A stretch of 64,000 nucleotides of DNA from Alkalinema sp. FACHB-956 (GTDB lineage: Bacteria > Cyanobacteriota > Cyanobacteriia > Leptolyngbyales > Leptolyngbyaceae), in contig NZ_JACJRC010000005.1 of NCBI RefSeq assembly GCF_014697025.1, forward strand, positions 153,862 to 217,861. Direction: 5' to 3'. The notes under the pieces were generated by a model. That model was not told where the DNA came from, did no database searches, and saw nothing but the letters and a program-made list of their open reading frames with translations. Below are positions 1-8,344 of this stretch, in pieces. Both the position numbers and the translations under genes were made by a program. The first letter of the stretch is position 1; every line of letters starts with the position of its first letter.

Positions 1-287
1 GTCATCCAAAAGGCCAAGGTTTGGACTTCATCTAGGGTGACATTGGGGTGATAGCGCACACCGCCCTTGCCGGGGCCACGGGTATCGTCATAGCGCACCC
101 GATAGCCTTGAAACACTTGTAGCGAACCATCATCCATCCGAACCGGGATAGAAACACTCAGGCTGGCCTTGGGAGATTGCAGCGATCGAATGGCATCCTC
201 GGAAATCGTTGCATATTTGAGAGCTAGGTTCAGCCGTTGGCTCGCATCGGTTAGCAGAGAGGGGGATGGAGTGACTATTTGGTTCAT
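1..287 (-). CDS. gdhA: Glu/Leu/Phe/Val dehydrogenase, N-terminal part (cut by window edge)
   Basis: Reading the minus strand from the ATG at 285-287 gives about 95 residues before the window ends. The segment matches the dimerisation domain of hexameric glutamate/leucine dehydrogenases: a SIPVRMDDGSLQVFQGYRV stretch, then the RGPGKGGVRYHP substrate-binding signature at about residues 70-82. These enzymes interconvert glutamate and 2-oxoglutarate plus ammonium, or the equivalent branched-chain pair. The catalytic Lys lies beyond the edge, so substrate choice cannot be judged. The symbol is therefore tentative; leucine dehydrogenase is the alternative. Confidence 0.85.
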   Translation of the reverse strand, partial: MNQIVTPSPSLLTDASQRLNLALKYATISEDAIRSLQSPKASLSVSIPVRMDDGSLQVFQGYRVRYDDTRGPGKGGVRYHPNVTLDEVQTLAFWM

Positions 288-563
288 ACCAGGATCCTTT
301 GAAGCGAACAGATATCACAGTAATGGAGTGAATGGAGTGAGATTATCGAACGAGATTATGGCGCGCAGTGATGAAGTGAGGTCATGGCGTGAGTGAGATC
401 ATTCGAGGGATTGGAGATTGAGCCTCACAACGGTTTATTCACGAAAGTTTATTGAAGGAGTCTAGATCAATCATAGAAAGGCTGAAATCGACTTGTCACA
501 CTGAAATAACAAATCTTGAGTCTACAAAATAATTTTCACCTTTCTAGAAAAAATGCCACACTT

Positions 564-595
564 AACAGTGAATCATTGGAACAGTGAGTCATTAG
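564..595. repeat. 16-bp tandem duplication
   Basis: AACAGTGAATCATTGG is followed directly by AACAGTGAGTCATTAG (2 mismatches). Confidence 0.85.
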
Positions 596-669
596 ACGGT
601 CGGCCTTGGCTCAATCGTGGAATAAACAGTAGATTTGAGTAAACCTATGGTTTTCCAGATGCTGAGTTA

Positions 670-703
670 TCTCTAATCACCCATTCTCTCTAATCGCCCA
701 TTC
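670..703. repeat. 17-bp tandem duplication
   Basis: TCTCTAATCACCCATTC is followed directly by TCTCTAATCGCCCATTC (1 mismatch). Confidence 0.9.
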
Positions 704-723
704 TCCATAGGCGTTGTCAGGAT

Positions 724-747
724 AGCCGATCTACCAGCCGATCTACC
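724..747. repeat. 12-bp perfect tandem duplication
   Basis: AGCCGATCTACC occurs twice head to tail, 20 bp after the previous duplication. Confidence 0.9.
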
Positions 748-833
748 ATCGGTCGTAACCCCATCGGTTGCGAAAATCAGCTAACGAGAGATTTTTATTA
801 TTCAACTACCTTGTATTTTTTGTCCTATTTTCC

Positions 834-1436
834 ATGATTGAGGTTATCCTAGCCGTTCTTTCCGTGTCCGCAGCGGCAGGTCTTCGGATCGCACTCCCAC
901 TGTTGATGATTGGGCTATTATCCGGCCCCCAACTGTGGCAACAAGTTCCTCTACTATCCATGCTCTCCCCCGCCTTAGTTTTAGGCGTTTTGGTAAGCTG
1001 GTCGTTCTTCGAGCTCATTGCCTCCAAGGATCGGGTTGGCATTCGACTCGTCCAAATCCTTCAATTATTTTGTAGCCCGATCGTCGGTGGCATTATGGGT
1101 GTCGCGATCGCCCGCGCCATGGATGCCCCAGCCGATTTAGTCGCGCTGTTGGGAGTGGTAAGTGGATTACTCGCCTTCGTCTTACAACTGGTACAAGTGG
1201 GCTGGTTCTATCGCTTGCGGAATGGCATTCCGGTTTGGGTTTTGTTGATTCAGGATGCTCTCTGTATTGCGCTGGTTTTGTTCGCCTTAGATTCACCGAA
1301 GCAGGGAGGATTGATTGCTATGTTGCTGTTGTGGTTTGCGATTCGGAGTTCCAAAGCTTGGCGAGACTGGTATCGTGCCCAAGCCCATCCCCGCGATCGA
1401 CTACATCCTCGCTACGGGAAGCAAGAGCCTGACTAG
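834..1436 (+). CDS. DUF4126-type integral membrane protein
   Basis: A roughly 200-residue hydrophobic protein with about five membrane segments. Its start, MIEVILAVLSVSAAAGLR followed by a Pro-Leu-Leu-rich helix, fits DUF4126, a family of unknown function. The frame is open back to a TTG at 768, but the ATG at 834 matches where family members begin, so I chose it. The C-terminus is short and basic. The stop codon forms part of the hairpin shared with the convergent hemH. Function unknown. Confidence 0.75.
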   Translation: MIEVILAVLSVSAAAGLRIALPLLMIGLLSGPQLWQQVPLLSMLSPALVLGVLVSWSFFELIASKDRVGIRLVQILQLFCSPIVGGIMGVAIARAMDAPADLVALLGVVSGLLAFVLQLVQVGWFYRLRNGIPVWVLLIQDALCIALVLFALDSPKQGGLIAMLLLWFAIRSSKAWRDWYRAQAHPRDRLHPRYGKQEPD

Positions 1437-1464
1437 GATCTCTTAGCCTAGTTAAGAGATCCTA
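1434..1464. terminator. Hairpin between convergent DUF4126 gene and hemH
   Basis: A perfect 12-bp stem, TAGGATCTCTTA and TAAGAGATCCTA, with a 7-nt loop. It starts on the DUF4126 stop codon. There is no clear T-run on either side, so it may block transcription both ways or protect 3' ends rather than act as a classical intrinsic terminator. Confidence 0.5.
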
Positions 1465-1482
1465 ATTCAACAACCGTTTTTC

Positions 1483-2646
1483 CTACAGCAGGCCAACGGC
1501 GTGTAAAGGCCCACGACCGATCAGCAATTCCGCAAGTAAAGCCAAGATGCCCAGCATGGCCAACCGCCCGTTCCACACTTCGGCAGACGTGGTCAAGCCC
1601 CATTCCCAACGCTCCTGGGGATAGAGCTTGGTATCTTCCGACGGCTGAACCGTTTCGGCAAACAAGATGGGTCGATCGTGCAATGCTTTTTGCACTAAAT
1701 CCGCCAGGGCTTGGATAAACGTGGGATCCGTATCGAGCGCTGGGACACGGGAGAAGATTTCAATGCCTGCTTCTTCAGCCACTTCACGGTATTCCTGGTC
1801 AATTTCTTCCAGGGTTTCAATGTGTTCCGAAACAAAGCTGATGGGTACCACCACCAACTCTTTGACCCCTTTTTCAGCCAGTTCTTGGATGGCCTCATCG
1901 GTGTAGGGCTTGAGCCACTCCACGGGCCCCACTCGACTTTGGTAGGCCAGGGTGTAGTCATTCGATCGGCCCAGGGTTTTCATGATTAACCCCGCGCAGG
2001 CTTCAATTTCCTTCTGGTAAGGATCACCCGCTTCTTCCACATAGCTGACGGGAACTCCATGGGCACTGAAGAACACATGGCCTTGAGCAGGATCCGGCAA
2101 ACTATCAATTCGTTGACCAATCAGCTTGGCCATGGATTGCAAGTATCCGGGGTGGTTGTACCAGGAAGGGATGACGGTGTAGGGAATTTTTTGCAGATCT
2201 GGATCAACATTCCACATCCGTTCCAAAACACGGAAGCTGGAGCCGCTGGTACTAATAGAAAACTGAGGATAGAGGGGCAGAATCACCAGCCGCTCGGGCT
2301 TATCTCGCTTAATTCGAGCGATCGCCTCTTCAGTAAAGGGGTGCCAATAGCGCATCCCAATGTAGACGGTAGCCTCCTGCCCCGATTGGTTCAGCAGGGA
2401 TTCCAAGTCTTTGGCCTGGGCCTCAGTAATGCGCCGCAGGGGAGATCCCCCACCAATTTTTTTATAATTTTCTTGAGATTTCTTTGCACGCAAGGTAGAG
2501 ATCAGCCATGCCAAGGGGCTTTGGAGCCAGGGAACGGGCAGGCGAATAATCTCTGGATCAGAAAATAGATTATAGAGAAAAGGCCGCACATCTTCTAGGC
2601 GATCTGGCCCTCCCAAATTCAGCAATAAAACGCCGATTCGCCCCAT
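1483..2646 (-). CDS. hemH: Ferrochelatase with C-terminal CAB domain
   Basis: 387 residues. Ferrochelatase inserts Fe2+ into protoporphyrin IX, the last step of haem synthesis. The N-terminus [15 protein letters not shown] is the family signature, and the catalytic His is in [11 protein letters not shown] at about residue 194. After residue 345 there is an extension with the chlorophyll-binding motif ExxNGRxAM ([12 protein letters not shown]) followed by a hydrophobic helix. This is the CAB/Hlip-like tail found on cyanobacterial and plastid ferrochelatases, where it links haem and chlorophyll metabolism and may anchor the enzyme to thylakoids. Transcribed alone, convergent with the DUF4126 gene. 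Confidence 0.97.
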   Translation of the reverse strand: MGRIGVLLLNLGGPDRLEDVRPFLYNLFSDPEIIRLPVPWLQSPLAWLISTLRAKKSQENYKKIGGGSPLRRITEAQAKDLESLLNQSGQEATVYIGMRYWHPFTEEAIARIKRDKPERLVILPLYPQFSISTSGSSFRVLERMWNVDPDLQKIPYTVIPSWYNHPGYLQSMAKLIGQRIDSLPDPAQGHVFFSAHGVPVSYVEEAGDPYQKEIEACAGLIMKTLGRSNDYTLAYQSRVGPVEWLKPYTDEAIQELAEKGVKELVVVPISFVSEHIETLEEIDQEYREVAEEAGIEIFSRVPALDTDPTFIQALADLVQKALHDRPILFAETVQPSEDTKLYPQERWEWGLTTSAEVWNGRLAMLGILALLAELLIGRGPLHAVGLL

Positions 2647-2769
2647 AGCAATGTCTCGCCCCTTAGTTTAAGTCTCAGGTTTGTAAATGATTTTAACATT
2701 CTCCATTCGTCGAGGCTTGGGTTTTACAGGTGCTCTGATAAAAAGCAGATCCGAATCAAACCTTGCGCC

Positions 2770-2797
2770 GTTGAACGATCGAGGTTGAACGATTGAT
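2770..2797. repeat. 14-bp imperfect tandem duplication
   Basis: GTTGAACGATCGAG then GTTGAACGATTGAT, in the spacer between divergent hemH and the recombinase gene. Confidence 0.7.
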
Positions 2798-2908
2798 AAT
2801 GACCGTGTGACATTAACTTTGCTTATCATGCCATCGATACAAATATCAAACTTAGTTGACATTTCTTTGCATTAGCGACTAATTTGCGATCGTAATTTTT
2901 AGGAAATA

Positions 2909-4087
2909 ATGGCCGAATTTGACGCTCTAGATAGCAAAATCACCCAATTGAATCTACGCCTCAAGATGGCCCGATTAGGGGTGCAAATCGAACGGCGGGG
3001 CACCAAGTTAAATCTACGGGGAACCTTGCCGCCCCGCCCCGGCTGTGGGCGACTCCGTCCCTACCAACAGCGGTTGAGCTTGGGGCTCCCTGCGACACCG
3101 GCGGGTCTGAAGCAAATTGAGCAGGAAGCCAAAATTATTGCGGCTCAGTTAATCCAGAAGAGTTTCGATTGGCGGGATTATTTGACGATCGAGGCGGGTA
3201 AACGGCTCAGTCAACTGGATCTGGTCGAGCAGATCCAAGCCTTTGAACGCCAGTTTTTCGCAGCCAGCGATCGGGTCAGCAAGCCCGCCGCCACCAAAAC
3301 GACCTGGAATGCGGCCTATGCGCCCTATCTCCGCAAGTTGGCAGGCATGGCCCAAGATCACCCAAAGCTGACTTTGCCGGAGTTAATTTACAAAACCGTG
3401 CACAGTACGGCGATCCAGTCCCGCAGTCGGCAGGTCTGCTGCACAGCCTTGTCGGCCTTTGCGGAATTTCTGAATCTGGAATTGCCCACGGAGTTGAAAA
3501 CCCTCGCAGGGAGCTATAACAACAGCCGCACCCAAGCCCGGAATTTACCCAGCGATGAGGCGATCGTGCAAGCCTGGGCCCAGATTCCTAATCCGGCGTG
3601 GCAGTTTGTCTACGGCATCATGGCAACCTTTGGACTGCGGAACCATGAGGTCTTTTTCTGCGACTATACCCAACTTCAGCAGGGGGAAACGAGCATTCAG
3701 GTACTGGACACGACCAAAACCGGCAGCCATGAGGTTTGGGCCTTTTATCCGGAATGGATTGAGGAATTTCACCTGCGATCGATTCAGTTACCGGAAATTA
3801 ATACCGATTTATCCCAAACCACCTTGCAACGGGTAGGACAACGGGTGACGGCACAGTTTCGGCGTTATGGCGTGCCTTTTTCGCCCTACGATTTGCGCCA
3901 CGCCTGGGCTGTGCGGACGATTCACTTTGGCTTGCCGGATACCGTCGCCGCTAAGATGATGGGGCATTCCGTTGCAGTCCATACCCGCACCTATCACCAA
4001 TGGATCACCCGCCGTGATCAACAGGCCGCCGTTGAAGCCGCGATCGCGAAAAATTCCCGTTCTGCCCCCACCCTTTCCACTTCCTAG
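2909..4087 (+). CDS. Tyrosine recombinase / site-specific integrase
   Basis: 392 residues. The C-terminal half has the catalytic layout of tyrosine recombinases: Arg in FGLRNHEVF (about residue 243), the box-II motif SPYDLRHAWAVR (about 328), and MMGHSVAVHTRTYHQW with the candidate nucleophilic Tyr near residue 362. The HxxR motif reads YDLR, so the first His is replaced by Tyr; I believe this is normal for a chromosomal integrase family widespread in cyanobacteria. The N-terminal 150 residues resemble a SAM-like core-binding domain plus a basic stretch. No attachment sites, excisionase or phage genes lie nearby, so this looks like a resident gene rather than part of a prophage. Confidence 0.88.
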   Translation: MAEFDALDSKITQLNLRLKMARLGVQIERRGTKLNLRGTLPPRPGCGRLRPYQQRLSLGLPATPAGLKQIEQEAKIIAAQLIQKSFDWRDYLTIEAGKRLSQLDLVEQIQAFERQFFAASDRVSKPAATKTTWNAAYAPYLRKLAGMAQDHPKLTLPELIYKTVHSTAIQSRSRQVCCTALSAFAEFLNLELPTELKTLAGSYNNSRTQARNLPSDEAIVQAWAQIPNPAWQFVYGIMATFGLRNHEVFFCDYTQLQQGETSIQVLDTTKTGSHEVWAFYPEWIEEFHLRSIQLPEINTDLSQTTLQRVGQRVTAQFRRYGVPFSPYDLRHAWAVRTIHFGLPDTVAAKMMGHSVAVHTRTYHQWITRRDQQAAVEAAIAKNSRSAPTLSTS

Positions 4088-4134
4088 GGTTCCTGCCAAG
4101 GGTTCTAGCCCACGGCCTTCTCTGGCCCACTATA

Positions 4135-4166
4135 AGCAATTACATCAACTAGCAATTACATCAACT
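4135..4166. repeat. 16-bp perfect tandem duplication
   Basis: AGCAATTACATCAACT twice, then AGCA as the start of a third copy. It ends 15 bp before the methyltransferase ATG, so it lies in that gene's leader. Confidence 0.9.
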
Positions 4167-4181
4167 AGCAGGTCAACAATT

Positions 4182-4808
4182 ATGGCAACGATTTTACGGG
4201 ATTGGAGTTATCGCTATCAGTGGCTCTACGATGGCATTTCCCGCATCGCATCGCTGGCCGTTGGGGGGGAAGCCCGCTTTCGACAGTTGGCATTAGAGGG
4301 CATTGACATTACACCGGAATCGACGGTGCTGGATCTGTGCTGCGGTTGTGGACAAACGACGCAGTTTTTAGTGCAACGATCGCGGCAAGTGACGGGGTTG
4401 GATGCCTCACCGTTTTCGATTCAACGGGCCCAGCGTAATGTGCCCGAAGCAACCTATGTGGAAGCCTTTGCGGAGGCAATGCCCTTTGCGGATGCCACCT
4501 TTGACATTGTCCACACCAGTGCGGCCATGCATGAAATGACCCCGAAAAACCTGCAACGGATCTTTCAGGAAGCCTATCGCGTGCTGAAGCCAGGGGGCTA
4601 TTTTCTGATTGCAGATTTTCACCGTCCCCAACCTTGGATGATGCCAGGTATTGCGCTATTTTTTGGTCTATTTGAAACGGAAACCGCTTGGCAATTGTTA
4701 GATCTGGATTTGGTGAAAATGCTTCAGGAAGCGGGTTTTACGCACTGCGATCGCCAACTCTACGCTGGCGACAGTTTACAAGTCCTGCAAGCCCAAAAGA
4801 AATGCTGA
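4182..4808 (+). CDS. Class I SAM-dependent methyltransferase
   Basis: 208 residues from the ATG at 4182; the frame is open further upstream but overlaps the integrase. Motif I reads VLDLCCGCGQTT (about residues 49-60), followed by the acidic loop VTGLDASPF and the motif IV region FDIVHTSAAMHEM. The VLKPGGYFLIADFHRP stretch is the post-II/III signature of methyltransferase fold 11/25 proteins. The substrate cannot be told; small-molecule or lipid/quinone-type methylation is likely. Confidence 0.88.
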   Translation: MATILRDWSYRYQWLYDGISRIASLAVGGEARFRQLALEGIDITPESTVLDLCCGCGQTTQFLVQRSRQVTGLDASPFSIQRAQRNVPEATYVEAFAEAMPFADATFDIVHTSAAMHEMTPKNLQRIFQEAYRVLKPGGYFLIADFHRPQPWMMPGIALFFGLFETETAWQLLDLDLVKMLQEAGFTHCDRQLYAGDSLQVLQAQKKC

Positions 4809-4868
4809 TGACATCACTAGTCATTTTCAGATTTGACACGCTGGAGAATGTTACGAAAATTCGAACCG

Positions 4869-5213
4869 CTACAGCAAATGCAAGACAAAGGGATACCGGA
4901 AGGGCCGATCGGGATTAGCCGCACAACCCACGATCGCGAGAATGGGCAAAATCACGTTTAAGATAATCAACGGAATCAGTGCTAAAAAACCGATTAATAC
5001 AAGACACAGAATTCCAACAATAATGCCGTAGATAAAAAAGGTCAGTTGAAAATTGACCGCTTCCTTAGCATTTTCCTGCACAATATAATCTTCAGACAAA
5101 AGTAAAATGACGATCGGAATGGAAATCGACACGATCGAAAAAGTCAGCAACCCTGCGCCATGGCTGACAATGCAAAGTAACTTTTGTTTGGTGCGGTCTT
5201 GGTGACTATGCAT
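4869..5213 (-). CDS. DUF4870-family membrane protein
   Basis: 114 residues from the ATG at 5211-5213; the frame runs upstream without a credible start. It has a short polar head (MHSHQDRTKQKLLCIVSHGA), then three membrane segments separated by YIVQENAKEAVNFQLTF. That motif and the small size identify the DUF4870 (Tic20-like) family. Role unknown. Convergent with the methyltransferase. Confidence 0.85.
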   Translation of the reverse strand: MHSHQDRTKQKLLCIVSHGAGLLTFSIVSISIPIVILLLSEDYIVQENAKEAVNFQLTFFIYGIIVGILCLVLIGFLALIPLIILNVILPILAIVGCAANPDRPFRYPFVLHLL

Positions 5214-5322
5214 AGTGGTGGGTAAAGTGAGGGGATCGGGTGTCCTTGCTCTGATTGGCACTCTCTGGGCGAGTTCCCTTGGACGGATACCAACTAGTCT
5301 AAGAGATGCCATCATCTACAGT

Positions 5323-5390
5323 CAGACTACAGTCAGAGATAAGCCAGACTACCTACAGTCAGAGATAAGTCAGACTACAGTCAGAGATGG
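5323..5390. repeat. Three imperfect ~22-26 bp tandem copies
   Basis: Copies start at 5323, 5345 and 5371, each CAGACTAC...AGTCAGAGAT; the middle one carries a 4-bp insertion (CTAC). The array is flanked by near-identical GAGATGCCATCAT (5303) and GAGATGGCATCAT (5385). It lies in the leader/promoter region of the DUF4870 gene. Confidence 0.9.
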
Positions 5391-5490
5391 CATCATTCCC
5401 GATCGCTAGGTGCAGAAAACCTTATTGATTTCTGATCTGAGATCGCCCCCAAGTGAAAAACGATCGCTTCCCTAAGAAAAACGATCGCCC

Positions 5491-5540
5491 CTCAAATCAA
5501 CTTTAAATCAACCTCAAATCAACCTCAAATCAACCTCAAG
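5491..5540. repeat. 11-bp repeat, 4.5 copies, ending on the argJ stop codon
   Basis: CTCAAATCAAC-type units at 5491, 5502 (TTTAAATCAAC), 5513 and 5524, then a partial CTCAAG. The last partial copy covers the argJ stop (5536-5538). Confidence 0.9.
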
Positions 5541-6885
5541 TGGTGTATTCTGCGTTGATCTTGACATAGTCATAGCTAAGGTCACAGCCCCATGCTTTGC
5601 CCTGGCCTGACCCCTCACCAACCCTGACCCGAATGATCACAGGATGGTTGACGAATTGAATACTTGCTGCCTCCCGATCGAACACGGTGGGATAATTGCC
5701 TTCTAGCACCAATAGCTCGTTGCTATTTTCAGTGCTGACAACCGATTTGCCCGCCAGTGGACTGATGCTAGCGTTGGCCTGTTGTACAAGATAGGCATTG
5801 GCTCCGGCCCGATCGAAGGCTAAGGGTTGTCCATTTTCCATCAGGCAAAACTCCCCTAACCAAATGCTAAGCTCCTCTTGGTTAAAGGGCACTCCGGCGC
5901 GTCCTGCCGCCCCCGCAATGCGTCCCCAGTTCGGATCCCGGCCAAAAATCGCAGACTTGGTTAGGGAAGATCCGGCGATCGTGCGGGCAATTTGTCGCGC
6001 CGCCGAATCACTGCTGGCCCCGGTCACTTGAACTTCGATCAAGCAGGTTGCCCCTTCCCCATCCCGCGCGATCGACTGCGCTAAATAGGTACAAACCTCC
6101 GTCAGCATGGCTTCCAATTTCTCTGCTTCCGGTCCCATTTCAGTGATGACCGGCGTGCGAGATTGGCCATTGGCTAGGGCGATCAGGGAATCATTGGTAC
6201 TGGTATCCCCATCCACCGTGATTTGGTTGAAGCTCTTATCCGCCGCGCGATGGAGCATTTCCTGCCACAGGTGGGGAGCCACAGCCGCATCGCAGGTAAT
6301 GAAAGCCAGCATCGTTGCCATATTGGGATGGATCATGCCGGAACCCTTGGCAATTCCCCCAATTCGCACGGGGCGATCGGCAATCCGAGTTTCCAGGGCG
6401 ATCGACTTCGTAACTAAATCCGTGGTCGTAATCGCCTTGGCTGCACTATCGGATCCAGTTTCGCTCAGTGCTGCAACGACGTTGGGAATTCCCGATCGCA
6501 AGCCTTCCATCTTAATCCGCTGGCCAATCACGCCCGTCGAGGCCAACAGAACCGCGTTCGGTGAAATCTCTAGGGCTTGGGCCAGCAATTGCGCACTTTC
6601 GATCGCGTCTTCCAGACCCTGTTGCCCCGTGCCCGCATTAGCCTGTCCCGCATTACACAGAATGGCACGGGCGTAATGTTTCGCTTTGAGGCGTTGACGG
6701 CAGTAGTCCACACAGGCAGCCCTCACACAACTGGTGGTAAACACTCCCGCCGCGATCGCATCCACATCCGACACAATCAGTGCCAAATCAGGTAACCCTG
6801 AGGGTTTCAATCCGGCAGTAATCCCCGCAGCGCGAAAGCCTTTAGGAGCCGTTACTCCCCCTGTGATCATTTGCCAATCCGCCAT
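5536..6885 (-). CDS. argJ: Bifunctional ornithine acetyltransferase / N-acetylglutamate synthase
   Basis: 449 residues, a little longer than the common ~410. ArgJ moves the acetyl group from N-acetylornithine to glutamate in the cyclic arginine pathway. The self-cleavage site is in KGSGMIHPNMATMLAF near residue 190: the Thr of the Ala-Thr pair becomes the N-terminal nucleophile of the beta chain. Downstream VDGDTSTNDS and FGRDPNWGRI are family signatures. The ATG at 6885 opens with MADWQMITGGVTAPKGF as expected. Its upstream region contains a strong minus-strand terminator hairpin 177 nt before the start, which could be an attenuator (see that entry). Confidence 0.97.
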   Translation of the reverse strand: MADWQMITGGVTAPKGFRAAGITAGLKPSGLPDLALIVSDVDAIAAGVFTTSCVRAACVDYCRQRLKAKHYARAILCNAGQANAGTGQQGLEDAIESAQLLAQALEISPNAVLLASTGVIGQRIKMEGLRSGIPNVVAALSETGSDSAAKAITTTDLVTKSIALETRIADRPVRIGGIAKGSGMIHPNMATMLAFITCDAAVAPHLWQEMLHRAADKSFNQITVDGDTSTNDSLIALANGQSRTPVITEMGPEAEKLEAMLTEVCTYLAQSIARDGEGATCLIEVQVTGASSDSAARQIARTIAGSSLTKSAIFGRDPNWGRIAGAAGRAGVPFNQEELSIWLGEFCLMENGQPLAFDRAGANAYLVQQANASISPLAGKSVVSTENSNELLVLEGNYPTVFDREAASIQFVNHPVIIRVRVGEGSGQGKAWGCDLSYDYVKINAEYTT

Positions 6886-7054
6886 TCCTACTTCTCCGCC
6901 TAAATCGCCTGAATCGCGATTATATCAGGGGCAAAGAAGACATGGGCCAAGGCAGTCAACTTTCCCAAACAATCAATTGCTTAAGCGCATCATCTCAGAC
7001 TGTCGCGCAGCGTCTTGAGATGGAACTTTTTAGGGCATAATTATCGAATTCAAA

Positions 7055-7085
7055 GAAAAAAGGGAGGGTTGCTAGGGCAACTCCC
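7055..7085 (-). terminator. Intrinsic terminator in the lexA-argJ spacer
   Basis: On the minus strand: GGGAG TTGC, loop CCTA, GCAA (CC bulge) CTCCC, then TTTTTT. The stem occupies 7062-7085 and the T-run 7056-7061. It is separate from the lexA terminator 230 nt upstream, so it ends some other transcript or acts as an attenuator ahead of argJ. Confidence 0.65.
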
Positions 7086-7215
7086 CCTATCATCAGGGTG
7101 CATCTACTAGGCATAGTATGCCACATTCGGGGTGGGGGGTAACACCCCTCATCTTGAAAAATTCGAGAAGAATTTACTGAACTTTTGGTAAAGTTATTCC
7201 CAAAATCCGTAGTTT
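7062..7215 (-). ncRNA. Candidate small RNA or argJ leader between lexA and argJ
   Basis: The 512-bp spacer 6886-7397 has no credible ORF. Two minus-strand terminators frame 7086-7316. A TATACG that could be a -10 box lies at 7219-7224, and the predicted RNA includes GGGGTGTTACCCC and GGCATACTATGCC hairpins before the final terminator. The start is a guess. It could equally be an attenuated leader of argJ. Confidence 0.3.
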
Positions 7216-7307
7216 TTCGTATAGACGATCGCGCAGTTAGTTCCCCTATCTGATTTACACCGTTGAATGACGAGCCTAGCGAGGCCCTACGTTAAAAATT
7301 ATTCCCC

Positions 7308-7370
7308 AAAAAAATAAGGAACTCACCCAACTTGGAGTTAGCGAACCCTAAGCTAGCTGAATGAGTTCCC
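7308..7370 (-). terminator. lexA terminator
   Basis: Minus strand GGGAACTCA ... TGAGTTCC closing a ~36-nt loop region, followed by TTATTTTTTTGG. It lies 28 nt after the lexA stop. Confidence 0.75.
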
Positions 7371-7397
7371 TTTTATGGAATAGGCATTGGATCCAAC

Positions 7398-8030
7398 TTA
7401 TTTGCAGTTGCGCCACACAGCAACCAAAACCCCTTCGATTTCCACGTCGGATGCATTGACCTCGGTGATAGGGTAGGTTTCACGATCGGGGTTTCCAGGC
7501 ATTAAAGTGACTTTCTTGCCTTTTTTCTGGTAGTACTTCAATGTGATTTTGCTTTCCACACGGGCTGCCACGATCGTGTCGTTTTTGATGGCTTTCGGAT
7601 CGGTGACGGGTTGCATGATCACAATATCACCATCATCAATTAGCGCATCAATCATGCTGTGACCACGAACCTTTAAGGCAAAGTGTCCCGGCTTCATCAT
7701 GATGTTGGAGAAGTCGAGATGCTCCACTTCCGTGTCATTAAAGGTTTCTACCAAGCTCGTTGCCGCGATCGCGCCAACCACTGGAATCCCCTTAGGTCGT
7801 GCGTGAAGCAGGCGAATGGTTCTTGCTTGACCCTCTTCCCAGGCAATGTAGCCCTTCTTTTTAAGATGATCCAGACGACTTTGTACCGGCGCTGGAGACC
7901 TGAGATCCATAGCCCGCATCATTTGTCGGATCGAAGGGGAGTGCTGATGCTCGTTGATGTACTCAGTCAGCCAGTCATAGAGTTCTTGCTGGGCTTCCGT
8001 CAAAGGCTCTAATCGTTCTAAAGGTTCCAT
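7398..8030 (-). CDS. lexA: LexA-family repressor / S24 peptidase
   Basis: 210 residues. The N-terminal winged helix (residues 10-70, with HSPSIRQMMRAMDLRS as the helix-turn-helix) is followed by an S24 latent protease domain. The Ser is in VRGHSMIDALIDDGD and the Lys in SKITLKYYQKKG, so the catalytic dyad is present. The region where the Ala-Gly scissile bond normally lies reads PVVGAIAATSLVETF: the Gly is Thr. In several cyanobacteria LexA controls carbon or redox genes rather than a classical SOS response. It has its own terminator. The neighbour sbtA is divergent, which may be relevant given reported links of cyanobacterial LexA to inorganic-carbon genes. Confidence 0.93.
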   Translation of the reverse strand: MEPLERLEPLTEAQQELYDWLTEYINEHQHSPSIRQMMRAMDLRSPAPVQSRLDHLKKKGYIAWEEGQARTIRLLHARPKGIPVVGAIAATSLVETFNDTEVEHLDFSNIMMKPGHFALKVRGHSMIDALIDDGDIVIMQPVTDPKAIKNDTIVAARVESKITLKYYQKKGKKVTLMPGNPDRETYPITEVNASDVEIEGVLVAVWRNCK

Positions 8031-8073
8031 AGCGGTTTGGGGTGAAATGCGTTTAGGGATAATAACCCACCAT

Positions 8074-8087
8074 AGAACACTTGTATC
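8074..8087. promoter_or_regulatory. Possible LexA box upstream of lexA
   Basis: AGAACACTTGTATC is 2 mismatches from the cyanobacterial LexA consensus RGTACNNNDGTWCB. It lies 44 bp before the lexA ATG, a sensible place for autoregulation. Weak evidence by itself. Confidence 0.25.
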
Positions 8088-8344
8088 CTAAAACATTTGC
8101 ACTTGTCTAGGACTTTGTTAGAAAACTTTGCTAGTCCTTGAATATCCGTCCGCCCGCCGACAGGACTGGGGCAGAATAAGCCAGCATAAGTCCGATCTAC
8201 AGGTCATGCCCCAGCATCCTTCCCCTGAAGGATCGTTGCTTTACATTGCTGAAACTGAATTTCCCCCTGAACTTACGGTAGAATCCATCAACTTAAATCA
8301 ATCTTTATGATTGCGAAAAGTTGATTCTCCTAGGAGGAGTGTTT

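Larger units (their letters stand above)
288..833. other. Intergenic region with three tandem duplications
   Basis: About 545 bp between the divergent dehydrogenase and the DUF4126 gene. I see no convincing ORF or RNA gene. It holds three unrelated tandem duplications (listed separately) and loosely repeated GGAGTGA/GTGAG words at 325-400. Promoters for both flanking genes should lie here, but none is clear enough to mark. Confidence 0.6.

Noticed and set aside
2668..2862. 64-codon minus-strand frame between hemH and the integrase
   Set aside because: No ribosome site and no protein-like pattern; it runs through a 14-bp duplication in the spacer.
2909..4808. Integrase plus methyltransferase as a prophage or genomic island
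   Set aside because: No attachment repeats, tRNA, excisionase or phage genes, and the base composition resembles the neighbours.
5323..5540. Possible CRISPR array
   Set aside because: The copies are adjacent with no unique spacers and there are no cas genes in the window; this is a plain tandem repeat.
8128..8310. 60-codon frame upstream of sbtA
   Set aside because: No ribosome site or recognisable sequence; it lies in the promoter region.
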